From the NCBI RefSeq assembly GCF_013410565.1, contig NZ_JACCFO010000001.1, positions 4,402,001 through 4,466,000 of the forward strand: a stretch of 64,000 nt of DNA, given 5' to 3'. Under the pieces are notes generated by a model that saw only the letters and a program-made list of their open reading frames with translations, did no database searches and had not been told where the DNA came from. Source of the DNA: Streptomonospora nanhaiensis (GTDB taxonomy: Bacteria; Actinomycetota; Actinomycetes; Streptosporangiales; Streptosporangiaceae). Each line of letters starts with the position of its first letter. The first letter of the stretch is position 1. Positions 56,091 through 64,000 of the stretch are shown piece after piece. The position numbers and the translations under genes are program-made.

Positions 56091-57052
56091 GCGCGTCCCC
56101 CCGCCCCGGTGGCCGCCGACGCGCCGGACTCCGGCGCCCGCTCCGCGCGGTAGGCCGCCTCGACCAGCGCCAGGGCCGGCACGCCGCCGTCGCCGCCCGC
56201 CGGGGCGCGCCCGCGCACGCGGTCCTCGAAGTCGGCCAGGATCGCGGCGTACTCGTGCCACAGCGAGCCCTTGAAGCCCGGGTGGCCGGCGAGCATGTCG
56301 GCGCCGTCGGTGCCGCCATCGGCCAGCCGCACCAGCACGTCCTTGCGCTCGCCCGGAAAGGCCCAGTCCAGTTCGACGGTCGCCGCTGCGCCGTCCGCCG
56401 AGGCGAGGCGCACCCGCGCCCGGCGGTCCAGGCCCGCGGGGTCGCGCTCGACCTCGGCGCCGACCACCTCGACCTCGCCCAGCAGCAGCCGTACCAGGTC
56501 CAAGGCGTTGGGCCCGTTGTCGGCGACGCAGCCGCCCCCGCACCGGAGCGGGTCGAGGTACCAGGCGTCGCCGCCGATGTGGTCCTCGATCCGCTCCAGA
56601 TAGCGCACGGTGAGCCCGGTGACCGGGGCGCGCCCGGCCAGGCGGCCCGCCAGGGCCCGCACGGCGGCGTTGTGGCGGCGGTGGAACGCGGTGCGCAGCA
56701 CCACGCCGCGCCGCTCGGCCGCCGCCGCCAGCGCCTCGGCGTCGGGCAGGGCCGTGGCCAGCGGCTTCTCCACGCAGACCGGGAGTCCGGCGGCGACCGC
56801 GTCGCCGGCGACGGCGGCGTGCAGGTGGTTGGGCACCGCCACCACGACGGCGTCGAGGCCGCCGGCGGCCAGCAGGTCGCGGTGGTCGCGGTGGCAGGGC
56901 ACGGTCGCGGCGAAGGGCGCCAGGGCCTCGGGGGAGGGGTCGCACACGGCCGCCAGGCGCAGCGACGGGCGCTCGCACAGCGCCCGGACGTAGAACCGCG
57001 AGATGGCGCCCAGGCCGATGAGCCCCACGCGCAGCGGTGCGGTCGGTGCCAT
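56087..57052 (-). CDS. Gfo/Idh/MocA-family dehydrogenase with atypical catalytic region
   Basis: 321 residues. The NAD(P) Rossmann motif VGLIGLGAISRFYVRAL and the signature VCVEKPLATAL are clear. In the second domain the usual Gly-Gly...Asp-x-Gly-x-His reads GGGCVADNGPNALDLVRLLLG, so the conserved catalytic His appears to be Asn. ELDWAFPGERKDVLVRLADGG and KGSLWHEYAAILADFEDRV follow. It overlaps the Ldh-family gene stop (TGATG). May oxidise a sugar or cyclitol, or act in the reductive direction with another proton donor. Confidence 0.85.
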   Translation of the reverse strand: MAPTAPLRVGLIGLGAISRFYVRALCERPSLRLAAVCDPSPEALAPFAATVPCHRDHRDLLAAGGLDAVVVAVPNHLHAAVAGDAVAAGLPVCVEKPLATALPDAEALAAAAERRGVVLRTAFHRRHNAAVRALAGRLAGRAPVTGLTVRYLERIEDHIGGDAWYLDPLRCGGGCVADNGPNALDLVRLLLGEVEVVGAEVERDPAGLDRRARVRLASADGAAATVELDWAFPGERKDVLVRLADGGTDGADMLAGHPGFKGSLWHEYAAILADFEDRVRGRAPAGGDGGVPALALVEAAYRAERAPESGASAATGAGGRA

Positions 57053-58176
57053 CACACGCCTCCGATCAGCGCGGGCGCGGCGGTGCCCGCGGCGGCGGCC
57101 GCCGCCGCGAGTTCGCGGTAGACGGCCTCGGCCAGCGGCACCCCGGTGCGGCGGTGCTCGGCCGCCCGCTCGGCCTCGGGCCAGCCCGGGTAGCGCACGG
57201 GTGAGGCGGGATCGGTCGGCGGGCAGGCCAGGACCTCGGCGAACAGGGTGCGGGCGTCGTCGGCGAAACCCGCGCGCAGCGCCGCAGGAGCGAAGGCCGC
57301 CGCCAGGAACCCGATGTCGTCGTCGGCGGGGGCCGCGCCGCCGGCGCCGGGGTCGGGCCAGGGTCCCAGACCCGCGCCCGGGACCAGGGCGGCCAGCACC
57401 TCGACCGCCAGGCCGAGCCCGAAGCCCTTGTAGGCGCCCTCGCCCTGGCCCAGCCAGCGCAGGTGCGCCTCGCCCCGGTCGAAGGCGGCGGGGTCGGTGA
57501 CGGGGCGGCCGAGGTCGTCGGCCAGCCAGCCCTCGGGGATGGCGCGGCCGGCGCGCGCGGCCTCGCGCACGCGACCCGTTGGCACGGCCGTGGTGCTCAT
57601 GTCCAGCACGAACGGGCGGCCGGGCAGGGCGGGCGCGGCGACGGCCAGGGGGTTGGTGCCCAGCAGCGGGCGCCGCCCGCCCGGCGGGGGCGCGATGCGC
57701 TGGCGCCCGCAGTTGGCGGCCACGATCCCGACCATGCCGTGCTCGGCGGCGCGGGCGGCGTGGTGGCCGGCGCAGCCGAAATGGGTGGCTCCGCGCACCC
57801 ACACCAGGCCGGCGCCGTGGTGGCGGGCGCGCTCCACGGCGAGGTCCACGGCGGCGCCCGCCTGCCACAGGCCCAGCGCGCGGCGGGCGTCCACGAGCAG
57901 GCAGGCGCCCAGGTCGGAGAGCACGCGGGGCTCGGCGGCGGGGTCGATGCGCCCGGAGTGCAGCGCGGGCAGGTAGATCCGCGCCAGGTTGGCAAGGCCG
58001 TGGGAGCGCACCCCGGTGAGGTCGCCGTGGCACAGGGCCGCGGCCGCGGCGTCGGCGCGGTCGGGGGCAAGGCCGCGCGCGGCGAGGATCCGCGCGGTGC
58101 AGGCCGCCAGGTCGGCGTGGGCCACCCGCACGTCGCTGCGCGCGGGGACCGGGGGCGCGGTGTCCGATCGTGTCAC
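57052..58176 (-). CDS. Ldh-family NAD(P)-dependent dehydrogenase (malate/L-lactate dehydrogenase type 2)
   Basis: 374 residues from GTG 58176 (CGGAG upstream), overlapping the previous stop (GTGA). Family marks: LCHGDLTGVRSHGLANLARIY, the catalytic His in RGATHFGCAGHHAARAAEHGMVGI, GTNPLAVAAPALPGRPFVLDMSTTAVPTGRVREAARAG (in pieces), GEGAYKGFGLGLAVEVLAAL. Homologues reduce 2-oxo acids or cyclic imines (ureidoglycolate, 2,3-diketo-gulonate, pyrroline carboxylate). In this operon a 2-oxo or imine intermediate is likely. Confidence 0.88.
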   Translation of the reverse strand: MTRSDTAPPVPARSDVRVAHADLAACTARILAARGLAPDRADAAAAALCHGDLTGVRSHGLANLARIYLPALHSGRIDPAAEPRVLSDLGACLLVDARRALGLWQAGAAVDLAVERARHHGAGLVWVRGATHFGCAGHHAARAAEHGMVGIVAANCGRQRIAPPPGGRRPLLGTNPLAVAAPALPGRPFVLDMSTTAVPTGRVREAARAGRAIPEGWLADDLGRPVTDPAAFDRGEAHLRWLGQGEGAYKGFGLGLAVEVLAALVPGAGLGPWPDPGAGGAAPADDDIGFLAAAFAPAALRAGFADDARTLFAEVLACPPTDPASPVRYPGWPEAERAAEHRRTGVPLAEAVYRELAAAAAAAGTAAPALIGGV

Positions 58177-59462
58177 GATGCTCCGTTCCGCTGTCGGTGG
58201 TCGTCGGCGAAGGCGAGCAGCAGCCGGGCGACGGTGTCGGCGAAGGCGTCGAGGTCGGCCAGGTCGGCGAACTCGCCCTGGGCGTGGGCGTTGTTGGCGG
58301 CGAGGTCGCCGGGGCCCAGCACGGCGGCGGCGCCGGGCACCCCGGCCATCCATATGGCGTCGCAGGTGAATCCGCGCGCGTCGGCGGGCCAGGGCTCGAC
58401 CCCGGCGCGCTCCATCAGGTCGCGCAGCCAGGGGTCGGGGCCGTCGAGGGTGGGCAGGCCGCGCTTGAGCCAGTCCAGGCGGGTGATGGCGCGGGCGTCG
58501 GCCGCCGTCAGGGCGAAGGGCGGCGCGGCGGCGAAGCGCCGGGAGAACTCCGCCAGGCCGGAGTCCAGGGCCGCCTCGACGGCCGCGCCCAGGCGCCGGC
58601 CGGCGGCCGAGGACGCGTAGGCGAGGTTCAGCAGCAGGTCGCCGCGGCCGTAGACGCGGTTGTGCAGCGTGCCGGTGTGCAGCCCGGCCACGCACACGGT
58701 GCCGCCGGGGTGGTGGGCCAGCTCCTCGGCGAGGTACTGGGCCAGGAAGCCGAGCAGCACGGTGGCGTTGTGGCCCTCGCCGGGGCGGTCGTCGATGGAG
58801 TCGCGGCCGCGCACCCGCACCCGCGCGGTCATGGCGGCGGTGCAGCGCGGCAGGTAGCGCAGGCCGGTGGGCTCGCAGAAGACGTTGAGGCGGCCCACGA
58901 GGCCGCGCTCCACCAGGGGGCGGGTGCCGAACACGCCCATGGCGCCGCCCTCCTCTCCGGCGACCGCCTGCACGAGCACCCCGACCTCGGTGCCGACGGC
59001 GGGGTCGGCGGCGCGGGCCGCCCGCAGGCCGGCCAGCAGCGCCACGGCCGGGCCCTTGGCGTCGGCGGCGCCGCGCCCGTGGAAGCGGGTGCCGTCGAAG
59101 GACACCGGCTCGTCGCCGGCCACGGTGTCCAGGTGCACGTTGAACATGGCGGTGGCGGCGCGCGGCAGCGGCGGGCCCAGGCGCAGCACCAGACTGGGCT
59201 GGTCGGCGAGGAACGCGGGGTCGGCCGCGGCGCGGCGCACGGCCTCGGGGACCTCGGGGCGCTCCAGCTCCGCGGGGTCGGGCGCGCCGTGGTGCACCAC
59301 CACGCAGCCCGCCTCGGCGGCGGCCTCGGCGTAGGTGCGCTGGGCCTGGCGCAGGCGCGGCGGCGGGGCGCCGGGCCCGGTCTCCAGCGGCCCGGCGGTG
59401 GGCAGCTCCAGCAGGCGCAGCAGGAGGCGGTGGTCGGCGGGGGTGAGCCGGGCGGTGCTCAC
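58173..59462 (-). CDS. M20-family metallopeptidase (ArgE/DapE/LysK-like deacylase)
   Basis: 429 residues from GTG 59462. Metal ligands are in [13 protein letters not shown] (His-x-Asp), [18 protein letters not shown] (Asp), [11 protein letters not shown] (Glu-Glu), [12 protein letters not shown] (Glu) and [12 protein letters not shown] (His-Gly-Glu). CEPTGL resembles the EPS/EPT motif of [LysW]-lysine hydrolases and N-acetyl-lysine/ornithine deacylases. It probably removes an N-acyl or carrier protecting group from an amine made in this pathway (inference). Four-base overlaps with both neighbours. Confidence 0.86.
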   Translation of the reverse strand: MSTARLTPADHRLLLRLLELPTAGPLETGPGAPPPRLRQAQRTYAEAAAEAGCVVVHHGAPDPAELERPEVPEAVRRAAADPAFLADQPSLVLRLGPPLPRAATAMFNVHLDTVAGDEPVSFDGTRFHGRGAADAKGPAVALLAGLRAARAADPAVGTEVGVLVQAVAGEEGGAMGVFGTRPLVERGLVGRLNVFCEPTGLRYLPRCTAAMTARVRVRGRDSIDDRPGEGHNATVLLGFLAQYLAEELAHHPGGTVCVAGLHTGTLHNRVYGRGDLLLNLAYASSAAGRRLGAAVEAALDSGLAEFSRRFAAAPPFALTAADARAITRLDWLKRGLPTLDGPDPWLRDLMERAGVEPWPADARGFTCDAIWMAGVPGAAAVLGPGDLAANNAHAQGEFADLADLDAFADTVARLLLAFADDHRQRNGAS

Positions 59463-60478
59463 GGCGCCCCCCGGCGCACCAGTCCCACCGCACCGCCCGA
59501 CCAGCCGGGCGCGGCGGGCACGACCACGCGGTCGACCAGGCGGCGCAGCGCCTCGCCGGCGGCGGTGAACCCGGCGGGGTCGCCGGACAGGGCCGTGCCG
59601 GGCTCGTGCGGGCGCAGCGCCAGGTGCGGTTCGATCGACCACACGCCCTGGTATCCGGCGGCCAGCAGCATGCGCAGGCAGTCGGCCACCCGCGCCTCGC
59701 CCTGGCCGGGGACGGTGTAGACCGTGCCCTGGGGGGTGGAGCGGGCGTCCTTGACGTGGACGTGCGCCACCCGGGCGGCGATGTCGCCGAGCAGGTCGGC
59801 GGCGCTGTAGCCGTGGGCGATCCCGTTGCCGGTGTCGAAGAGCAGGCCCAGCGCGGGGCTGGCGACGGAGTCGAGGAGGTCGAGCATGCGCTCGGCGGAG
59901 TCGGCGGCCCAGCCCGCGCAGTTCTCGACCAGCAGCCGCAGCCCGCGCCGCTCGGCGAGGTCGCACAGGCGCCGGGTGCGGTCGAGGACGCGGCGGCGCC
60001 ACTCGTGCTCGGGCAGGCCGTCGTTGGGATAGGACATGACGCGGACGCGGTCGGTGCCCAGGGCGGCGCAGCGGTCGGCCAGGACCGCTAGCTCGGCCAG
60101 GTCGGGGCCGGGGTCGCCGGTGACGGGCCGGGCCCAGTTGCCGATCCGGGAGTCCACGCAGCACACCACGACCCCGCGCGCGGAGAGTTCGCCGGCGACT
60201 CGGGCGAAGGCGGTGTCGTCGAGGTCGGCGACGGCGGTGCCGCCGACGCTGCGCAGCTCCAGGTGGCGCCAGCCGAGCGTGTCGAGGGCGGCGAGCTGGG
60301 TGGCGAGGTCGGGCCCGGCCTCGTCGCCGATGCCGGCGTAGGCGATGGCGGCGGTGGGCCCGGACGCGGCGGCCGGCGGCGCCGCCGAGGGCGCCGTCGG
60401 GGCTGCGGGCACCGCGGCCACCGTGTCGGCTGCGGGCGCGGCCGGGGGCGCCGCGGCGATCGGGGCGGGCTCAGGCAC
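59459..60478 (-). CDS. Sugar isomerase/epimerase, xylose-isomerase-like TIM barrel
   Basis: 339 residues; the first ~45 are an Ala/Pro-rich lead-in (a later start near IAYAGIGDEAG is possible). Barrel strands carry metal ligands: LLVENCAGWAAD (Glu), LLFDTGNGIAHG (Asp), VAHVHVKDA (His) and VWSIEPHLALRPH (Glu), the layout of AP_endonuc_2-type hexulose or inosose isomerases (IolI, IolE, EboC-like). It overlaps the upstream gene by 8 bp. A step on an inositol- or sugar-derived ketose fits the dehydrogenases beside it. Confidence 0.85.
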   Translation of the reverse strand: MPEPAPIAAAPPAAPAADTVAAVPAAPTAPSAAPPAAASGPTAAIAYAGIGDEAGPDLATQLAALDTLGWRHLELRSVGGTAVADLDDTAFARVAGELSARGVVVCCVDSRIGNWARPVTGDPGPDLAELAVLADRCAALGTDRVRVMSYPNDGLPEHEWRRRVLDRTRRLCDLAERRGLRLLVENCAGWAADSAERMLDLLDSVASPALGLLFDTGNGIAHGYSAADLLGDIAARVAHVHVKDARSTPQGTVYTVPGQGEARVADCLRMLLAAGYQGVWSIEPHLALRPHEPGTALSGDPAGFTAAGEALRRLVDRVVVPAAPGWSGGAVGLVRRGAP

Positions 60479-61523
60479 GGGGGGGCACCGCCTCGGTAAG
60501 GGCGGGGCCGGCGGCGCGGCCGGCGCCGGTCGCGGGGGCGGCGCACACCCGCTTGGCCTCGGCGAGCAGGCGCACCGTGCGCACCTGGATGTCGAACAGG
60601 TCGGTGATGGGGCGGCGCCCGGCGAAGTGCTCGTAGGCGCGCAGCATGAAGTCGGCGAGCGCGTCGTCGTGGAAGACCAGGTGGGAGGACCCGTCCTCGG
60701 TGGTGGTGCGCAGTTGGGCGGTGTCGTCGTCCTCGCTGCAGGGGTAGTGGCCCACCAGCGTGGCGGTGTCGAACTCCAGGCGGATGCGGCGCTCGCGGGT
60801 GGGCGACATCAGGTCGGAGAAGATCTCGGTGCGGGTACCGGAGCGGTGGTCCAGGACGAGCCGGGCCTGCCCCAGGCGGGGGACCTCGACGTTGCCCAGG
60901 GCCATGTCGGTACACGCCGCGGCGCGCACCCGCGCGGGGCCGGCCAGCGCCAGCGCCAGCCCGACCGAGTGCGGGAGCTCGACGTCGAAGACGGTGGGGT
61001 GGGCGCGGCTGGTCAGGGAGCGGACGAATCTCGGCTTGGTCTGCAGGACCGAGATGGCGCGCAGGGCGCCGAACGCGCCCTCGCGGGCGGCGGCGAGCAG
61101 CCGGTAGCTCAGCGCGCTGGTCAGCCACTGCGCGACCACGACGAGGTCCAGGCCGTGGCGGCGGCGGGCGCCGAGCACGGCCGCGAGTTCGGGTTCGTCG
61201 GGCGCCAGGGGCTTCTCGACCAGGATGCGGCGGTAGCCCAGGGCGGCGAGGTCGGCCATCAGGCGCGAGCGGACCCCGGGCGGGGTGCACAGGTGGACGA
61301 CGGTGCGGGCGGGGTCGACCAGCGCCGCGGCCTCGGCCAGGGCGGTCACGGGGCGGGTGCCCGGCAGGGGCGGCTCGCCCCGGAGCGCCCGGATGTCGTG
61401 GGTCAGCACGGGGCCGGGCGAGAAGAGGCGCCGGCGGCCGGCGAGGGCGCGGGCGCGGTTCAGCGCCGGGAGGTGCAGCCCCCGCCCCGAGCGGCCCAGA
61501 CCGACGACGAGCGTGTGCAGCAT
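60471..61523 (-). CDS. Gfo/Idh/MocA-family dehydrogenase
   Basis: 350 residues from ATG 61523 (GGAG 5 bases upstream). LVVGLGRSGRGLHLPAL is the NAD(P) motif (Gly-x-Gly-x-x-Gly), RILVEKPLAPDEPE the EKP signature. FDVELPHSVGLALALAG retains a His in the C-terminal domain, unlike the paralogue at 56087. The segment FHDDALADFMLRAYEHFAGRRP is the usual C-terminal helix. First gene of the leftward operon, so it sets promoter position in the 630-bp divergent region. Confidence 0.87.
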   Translation of the reverse strand: MLHTLVVGLGRSGRGLHLPALNRARALAGRRRLFSPGPVLTHDIRALRGEPPLPGTRPVTALAEAAALVDPARTVVHLCTPPGVRSRLMADLAALGYRRILVEKPLAPDEPELAAVLGARRRHGLDLVVVAQWLTSALSYRLLAAAREGAFGALRAISVLQTKPRFVRSLTSRAHPTVFDVELPHSVGLALALAGPARVRAAACTDMALGNVEVPRLGQARLVLDHRSGTRTEIFSDLMSPTRERRIRLEFDTATLVGHYPCSEDDDTAQLRTTTEDGSSHLVFHDDALADFMLRAYEHFAGRRPITDLFDIQVRTVRLLAEAKRVCAAPATGAGRAAGPALTEAVPPRA

Positions 61524-62154
61524 GGCTACTCCGTCCCCTTTTCCGGTTTTCGGGCGCACGGCGGCGGCACCCGGTCCAGGTGAAGAATGCGATTTTGGGG
61601 GTGTGGTCCGACTGGCGCCCTGATTTTCGGTCAGGTGGAGGTCGCGGTGGAATTCCGTGGTCGGACCCCAGGTTCACCGGGTGTGCGGTGTTTGTCAAAT
61701 GTCCGCAAATTGCCGTCTGGCGATATGTCCGACGTCCGGCCTTGCAGGGGTGCATACGTGGGCATGATCGGACGAACGGGATGTTGTCCCTGTACTGCGC
61801 CGATAGGTCGGATTGGCGGAGGATTCGCTTCCGCTGTTGTGTTCCGCCTTGCCGACTGTGCACACTTTTCCCGTGTGCTGCGTTAGTCTCCGGAAGGCGT
61901 GGGGAATAACCGCGAACGCTGTGGATTGTCGGCGGAGATAAACCCCGAAACGCCGATGTCTCGATAACCCGGGCAACCCTCGCAACCCAGGTGAACCCGG
62001 TAAATCCGGAAGACCCGACCAGCCTTATCGGTTCCGATTCAGCCGAATCCGGCCCGCGATCGCGGTCGGACCCGGCTCGTCCGTTCCGCCCGCCCTCGAC
62101 AAGCCCTCGTCACCCGTGCCCCCGGGCACGCGATCCGTCCGGCAGGGATGCACC
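61524..62154. promoter_or_regulatory. Divergent control region of the putative biosynthetic cluster
   Basis: 630 bp, AT-richer than the flanks, no credible gene. It contains GGTCCGACT (61605-61613) and GGTCGGACC (61659-61667), two copies of GGTCnGACc; GGTCGGATT (61806-61814) is a third relative. GCACAC-N7-GTGTGC (61860-61878) is a perfect inverted repeat, and four AACCC boxes lie at 61966-61998. Confidence 0.6.
61966..61998 (+). repeat. Phased AACCC repeats
   Basis: AACCC begins at 61966, 61975, 61984 and 61994, i.e. at 9-10-bp steps, about 157 bp before the first aminotransferase start. Near helical phasing of direct repeats is typical for cooperative activators, for example SARP proteins. 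Confidence 0.6.
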
Positions 62155-63405
62155 TTGGACACCCCCGCTCCCGCGCCCGCTCCGCGGGCGCCCGCCGCCG
62201 TACCGACCACCACCGCCACCCCGCCCGCCGCGGACCCGCCGCCCGCGCCGCCCGTCCCGTTCTTCAGCCAGCGGGCCGCGTTCGCCGAGCTGTGGCCGCG
62301 GGTGCGGGCGCACTGCGCCGACGTGCTCGACCACGGCAAGTTCTCCCACGGCCGCAAGGTCGCCGAACTGGAGGCCGTGCTCGCCGCCTGGACCGGCGCC
62401 CGCCACGTCATCGGCGTCAACTCCGGCACCGACGCCCTGGTCCTGCTGCTGCGCGCCTGCGGCCTCGAACCCGGCGACGAGGTCGTGGTGCCCGCCTACA
62501 GCTTCGCGGCCACGGCCACCTCGGTCGCGCTGGCGCGCGGCCGGCCGGTCTTCGCCGACATCGACCCCGCCACCTACGCGCTGGACCCCGAATCCGCCGC
62601 CGCCGCCGTCACGCCGCGCACCCGCGCGGTCATGCCCGCCCACCTGTTCTCGCGCACCGCCGACCTCGACGCGCTGGCCGGCCTCGCCCGCCGCCGGGGG
62701 ATCACGCTCGTCGAGGACAGCGCCGAGGCCGTCGGCATGCGCTGGAACGGCGTGCACGCCGGGCTGCTGGGCGCCGGCGGGGTGCTGTCGTTCTTCCCCG
62801 CCAAGACCCTGGGCGCCATCGGCGACGCCGGCGCCGTGCTGACCGACCGCGACGACATCGCCGACACCGCGGCGGCGCTGCGCCACCACGGCCGGCGCGG
62901 CGCCACGCTCGACAACTTCCCCGGCATCGCGACCCAGACCAGCCTGCCCGGCCTCAACAGCAAGATGGACGACCTCCAGGCGGCCGTGCTGCTGGCCAAG
63001 CTCCCCGGCCTGGCCGACGACATCCGCCGCCGCGCCGACCTCGCCGCCGCCTACTCCGAGCGGCTGCGGGGCGTGCCCGGGGTGCTCCGGCTGCCCGACC
63101 ACGCGCCCGGCCCCCACGGCGACCCCCCGGTCTTCTACGTCTACCTGGTCGAGGTCGCCGACCGCGACGCGCTGGCCGCCTTCCTGGCCGACCACGGCGT
63201 GGGCACCGAGGTCTACTACCCCGTGCCGCTGCACCTCCAGCCCTGCTTCGCCCACCTCGGCCACGGGCCCGGCGACTTCCCCCGCGCCGAGGCCGCCTGC
63301 GCCTCGGCCCTGGCGCTGCCGCTCTACCCCGGCCTCGCGCTCGCCGACCTCGACCGCGTCTGCGCCCTGATCAGCCGCTTCTACACCGGAAGGGAGCGGG
63401 TGTGA
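62155..63405 (+). CDS. DegT/DnrJ/EryC1/StrS-family PLP aminotransferase
   Basis: 416 residues from TTG 62155 (AGGGA 6 bases upstream; GTG 62116 is possible). HGKFSHGRKVAELEAVLAAWTGARHVIGVNSGTDALVLLLRA (in pieces), DEVVVPAYSFAATATSV, ADIDPATYALDPES, LVEDSAEAVG and the PLP-binding Lys in LSFFPAKTLGAIGDAGAV (about residue 216) mark a sugar or cyclitol aminotransferase. NSKMDDLQAAVLLAKL and GVGTEVYYPVPLHLQPCF are typical C-terminal motifs. It transfers an amino group from Glu or Gln to a keto-sugar. Overlaps the second aminotransferase. Confidence 0.93.
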   Translation: MDTPAPAPAPRAPAAVPTTTATPPAADPPPAPPVPFFSQRAAFAELWPRVRAHCADVLDHGKFSHGRKVAELEAVLAAWTGARHVIGVNSGTDALVLLLRACGLEPGDEVVVPAYSFAATATSVALARGRPVFADIDPATYALDPESAAAAVTPRTRAVMPAHLFSRTADLDALAGLARRRGITLVEDSAEAVGMRWNGVHAGLLGAGGVLSFFPAKTLGAIGDAGAVLTDRDDIADTAAALRHHGRRGATLDNFPGIATQTSLPGLNSKMDDLQAAVLLAKLPGLADDIRRRADLAAAYSERLRGVPGVLRLPDHAPGPHGDPPVFYVYLVEVADRDALAAFLADHGVGTEVYYPVPLHLQPCFAHLGHGPGDFPRAEAACASALALPLYPGLALADLDRVCALISRFYTGRERV

Positions 63406-64000
63406 TCCCCTTCTTCCCCCCGGACCTGTTCGCCGAGGACCGCGACGCCCTGCTTGAGGCGGTGCGCGAGGTGGGCACCGACCCCGAGCAGCGGTTCATC
63501 CTGGGCCGGCGCACCGCCGCGTTCGAGGACGCGCTGCGCGAGCGGCTGGGTGCCGCCGACGTCGTGGCCTGCTCCAGCGGCACCAGCGCGCTCACCCTGG
63601 TGCTGACCGCCATGGGGATCGGCCCCGGCGACGAGGTCGTGGTGCCGGCGTTCGGCTGCGCGCCCCTGGCGGCCGCGGTGGCGGTCCTGGGCGCGGTGCC
63701 GGTCTTCGCCGACATCGACCCCTGGACCATGGTGGCCGACCCCGCCGCCGTCGAGGCCGCCGTCACGGATCGCACCGCCGCCCTCATGCCCGCGCACATG
63801 TTCTCGGTCATGGCCGACATGCCGCGCATCGCCGACACCGCCCGGCGCCACGGCCTGCGCCTGGTCGAGGACTCCGCCGTCGCCCAGGGCGGGGTGCTCG
63901 GCGGGCGCCCGGCCGGGCTCTGGGGCGAGGCGGGCGTGTTCTCGTTCGTGCAGGTCAAGACGTTCGGCACGGCCGGCGAGGGCGGCGCGGTCGTCACCCG
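63402..64000 (+). CDS. Second DegT/StrS-family aminotransferase, cut by window end
   Basis: Starts at GTG 63402 (AAGGGAG 6 bases upstream; GTGA overlap with the first). 199 residues are visible. FFPPDLFAEDRDALLEAVREVG, ACSSGTSALTLVLTAMGIGPGDEVVVPAFGCAPLAAAVAVLG (in pieces), FADIDPWTMVADPAAV, LVEDSAVAQGG and VFSFVQVKTFGTAGEGGAVVT contain the PLP Lys (about residue 185). It is a paralogue of, not a fragment of, the preceding gene: sequence differs throughout. The remaining half lies beyond base 64000. Confidence 0.92.
   Translation, partial: MIPFFPPDLFAEDRDALLEAVREVGTDPEQRFILGRRTAAFEDALRERLGAADVVACSSGTSALTLVLTAMGIGPGDEVVVPAFGCAPLAAAVAVLGAVPVFADIDPWTMVADPAAVEAAVTDRTAALMPAHMFSVMADMPRIADTARRHGLRLVEDSAVAQGGVLGGRPAGLWGEAGVFSFVQVKTFGTAGEGGAVVT

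Noticed and set aside
61580-61985. Several overlapping short frames in the cluster's divergent region
   Set aside because: All frames are moderately open because GC is lower; none has a good ribosome site, a motif or typical codon use.

Overview
The window is very GC-rich DNA with tightly packed genes, many GTG starts, stop-free antisense frames and long perfect palindromic terminators. This points to an actinomycete chromosome. Gene content and order (sucC-sucD, a DUF6350-type membrane gene, purN-purH, folD, a DUF3017-type gene; and acyl-CoA carboxylase genes, birA and a class III cyclase) resemble Streptomyces and relatives. A Nocardiopsaceae-like genus is my inference; no rRNA or marker gene in the window proves it. 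I found no tRNA, rRNA, CRISPR array, insertion sequence or phage gene.

Layout. 1-4.5 kb: three regulator/oxidoreductase pairs (HxlR with an F420/NADP reductase, TetR with an aldo/keto reductase, TetR with a flavodoxin-fold reductase), two of them with clear palindromic operators. 4.5-9.7 kb: a HemK-like methyltransferase with a possible leader peptide and hairpin, then DNA-alkylation repair (Ada-AlkA fusion and Ogt) beside a bacterial-type poly(ADP-ribose) glycohydrolase. 9.9-22.7 kb: core metabolism (small B12-dependent mutase subunit, TauE exporter, succinyl-CoA synthetase, purN/purH, folD, an FHA regulator, NADP-isocitrate dehydrogenase). 22.8-23.1 kb: a probable independent small structured RNA. 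23.1-28.3 kb: an LCP cell-wall ligase and a galT-galE-galK operon. 28.4-37.9 kb: a BrkB-type membrane protein, a GCS2-type ligase with an M20 amidohydrolase, adenosine deaminase, purine nucleoside phosphorylase, gamma-glutamylcyclotransferase and a flavoprotein quinone reductase. 38-42.6 kb: a Met/Gly-rich-tailed membrane protein, a dicarboxylate symporter and an iron-siderophore binding lipoprotein with an iron box. 42.8-50.9 kb: acyl-CoA carboxylase (beta, epsilon, alpha), PEP carboxylase and biotin ligase, i.e. biotin-dependent carboxylation plus anaplerosis. 51-55.4 kb: two tiny exported proteins, a CAP-domain protein, a class III nucleotide cyclase and an EF-hand protein, with AT-richer spacers.

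55.6-64.0 kb is the most unusual part and looks like the edge of a biosynthetic cluster. A six-gene leftward operon with overlapping genes encodes two Gfo/Idh/MocA dehydrogenases, a sugar isomerase/epimerase, an M20 deacylase, an Ldh-family dehydrogenase and a DUF6917-like protein. Divergent from it are two overlapping DegT/StrS aminotransferases, the second cut by the window end. Two dehydrogenase plus two aminotransferase functions suggest a doubly aminated sugar or cyclitol, but the product cannot be told from this window. The divergent promoter region carries phased repeats. Other non-coding signals include an orphan iron box with a good promoter but no recognisable gene, and short upstream reading frames before the LCP and methyltransferase genes.
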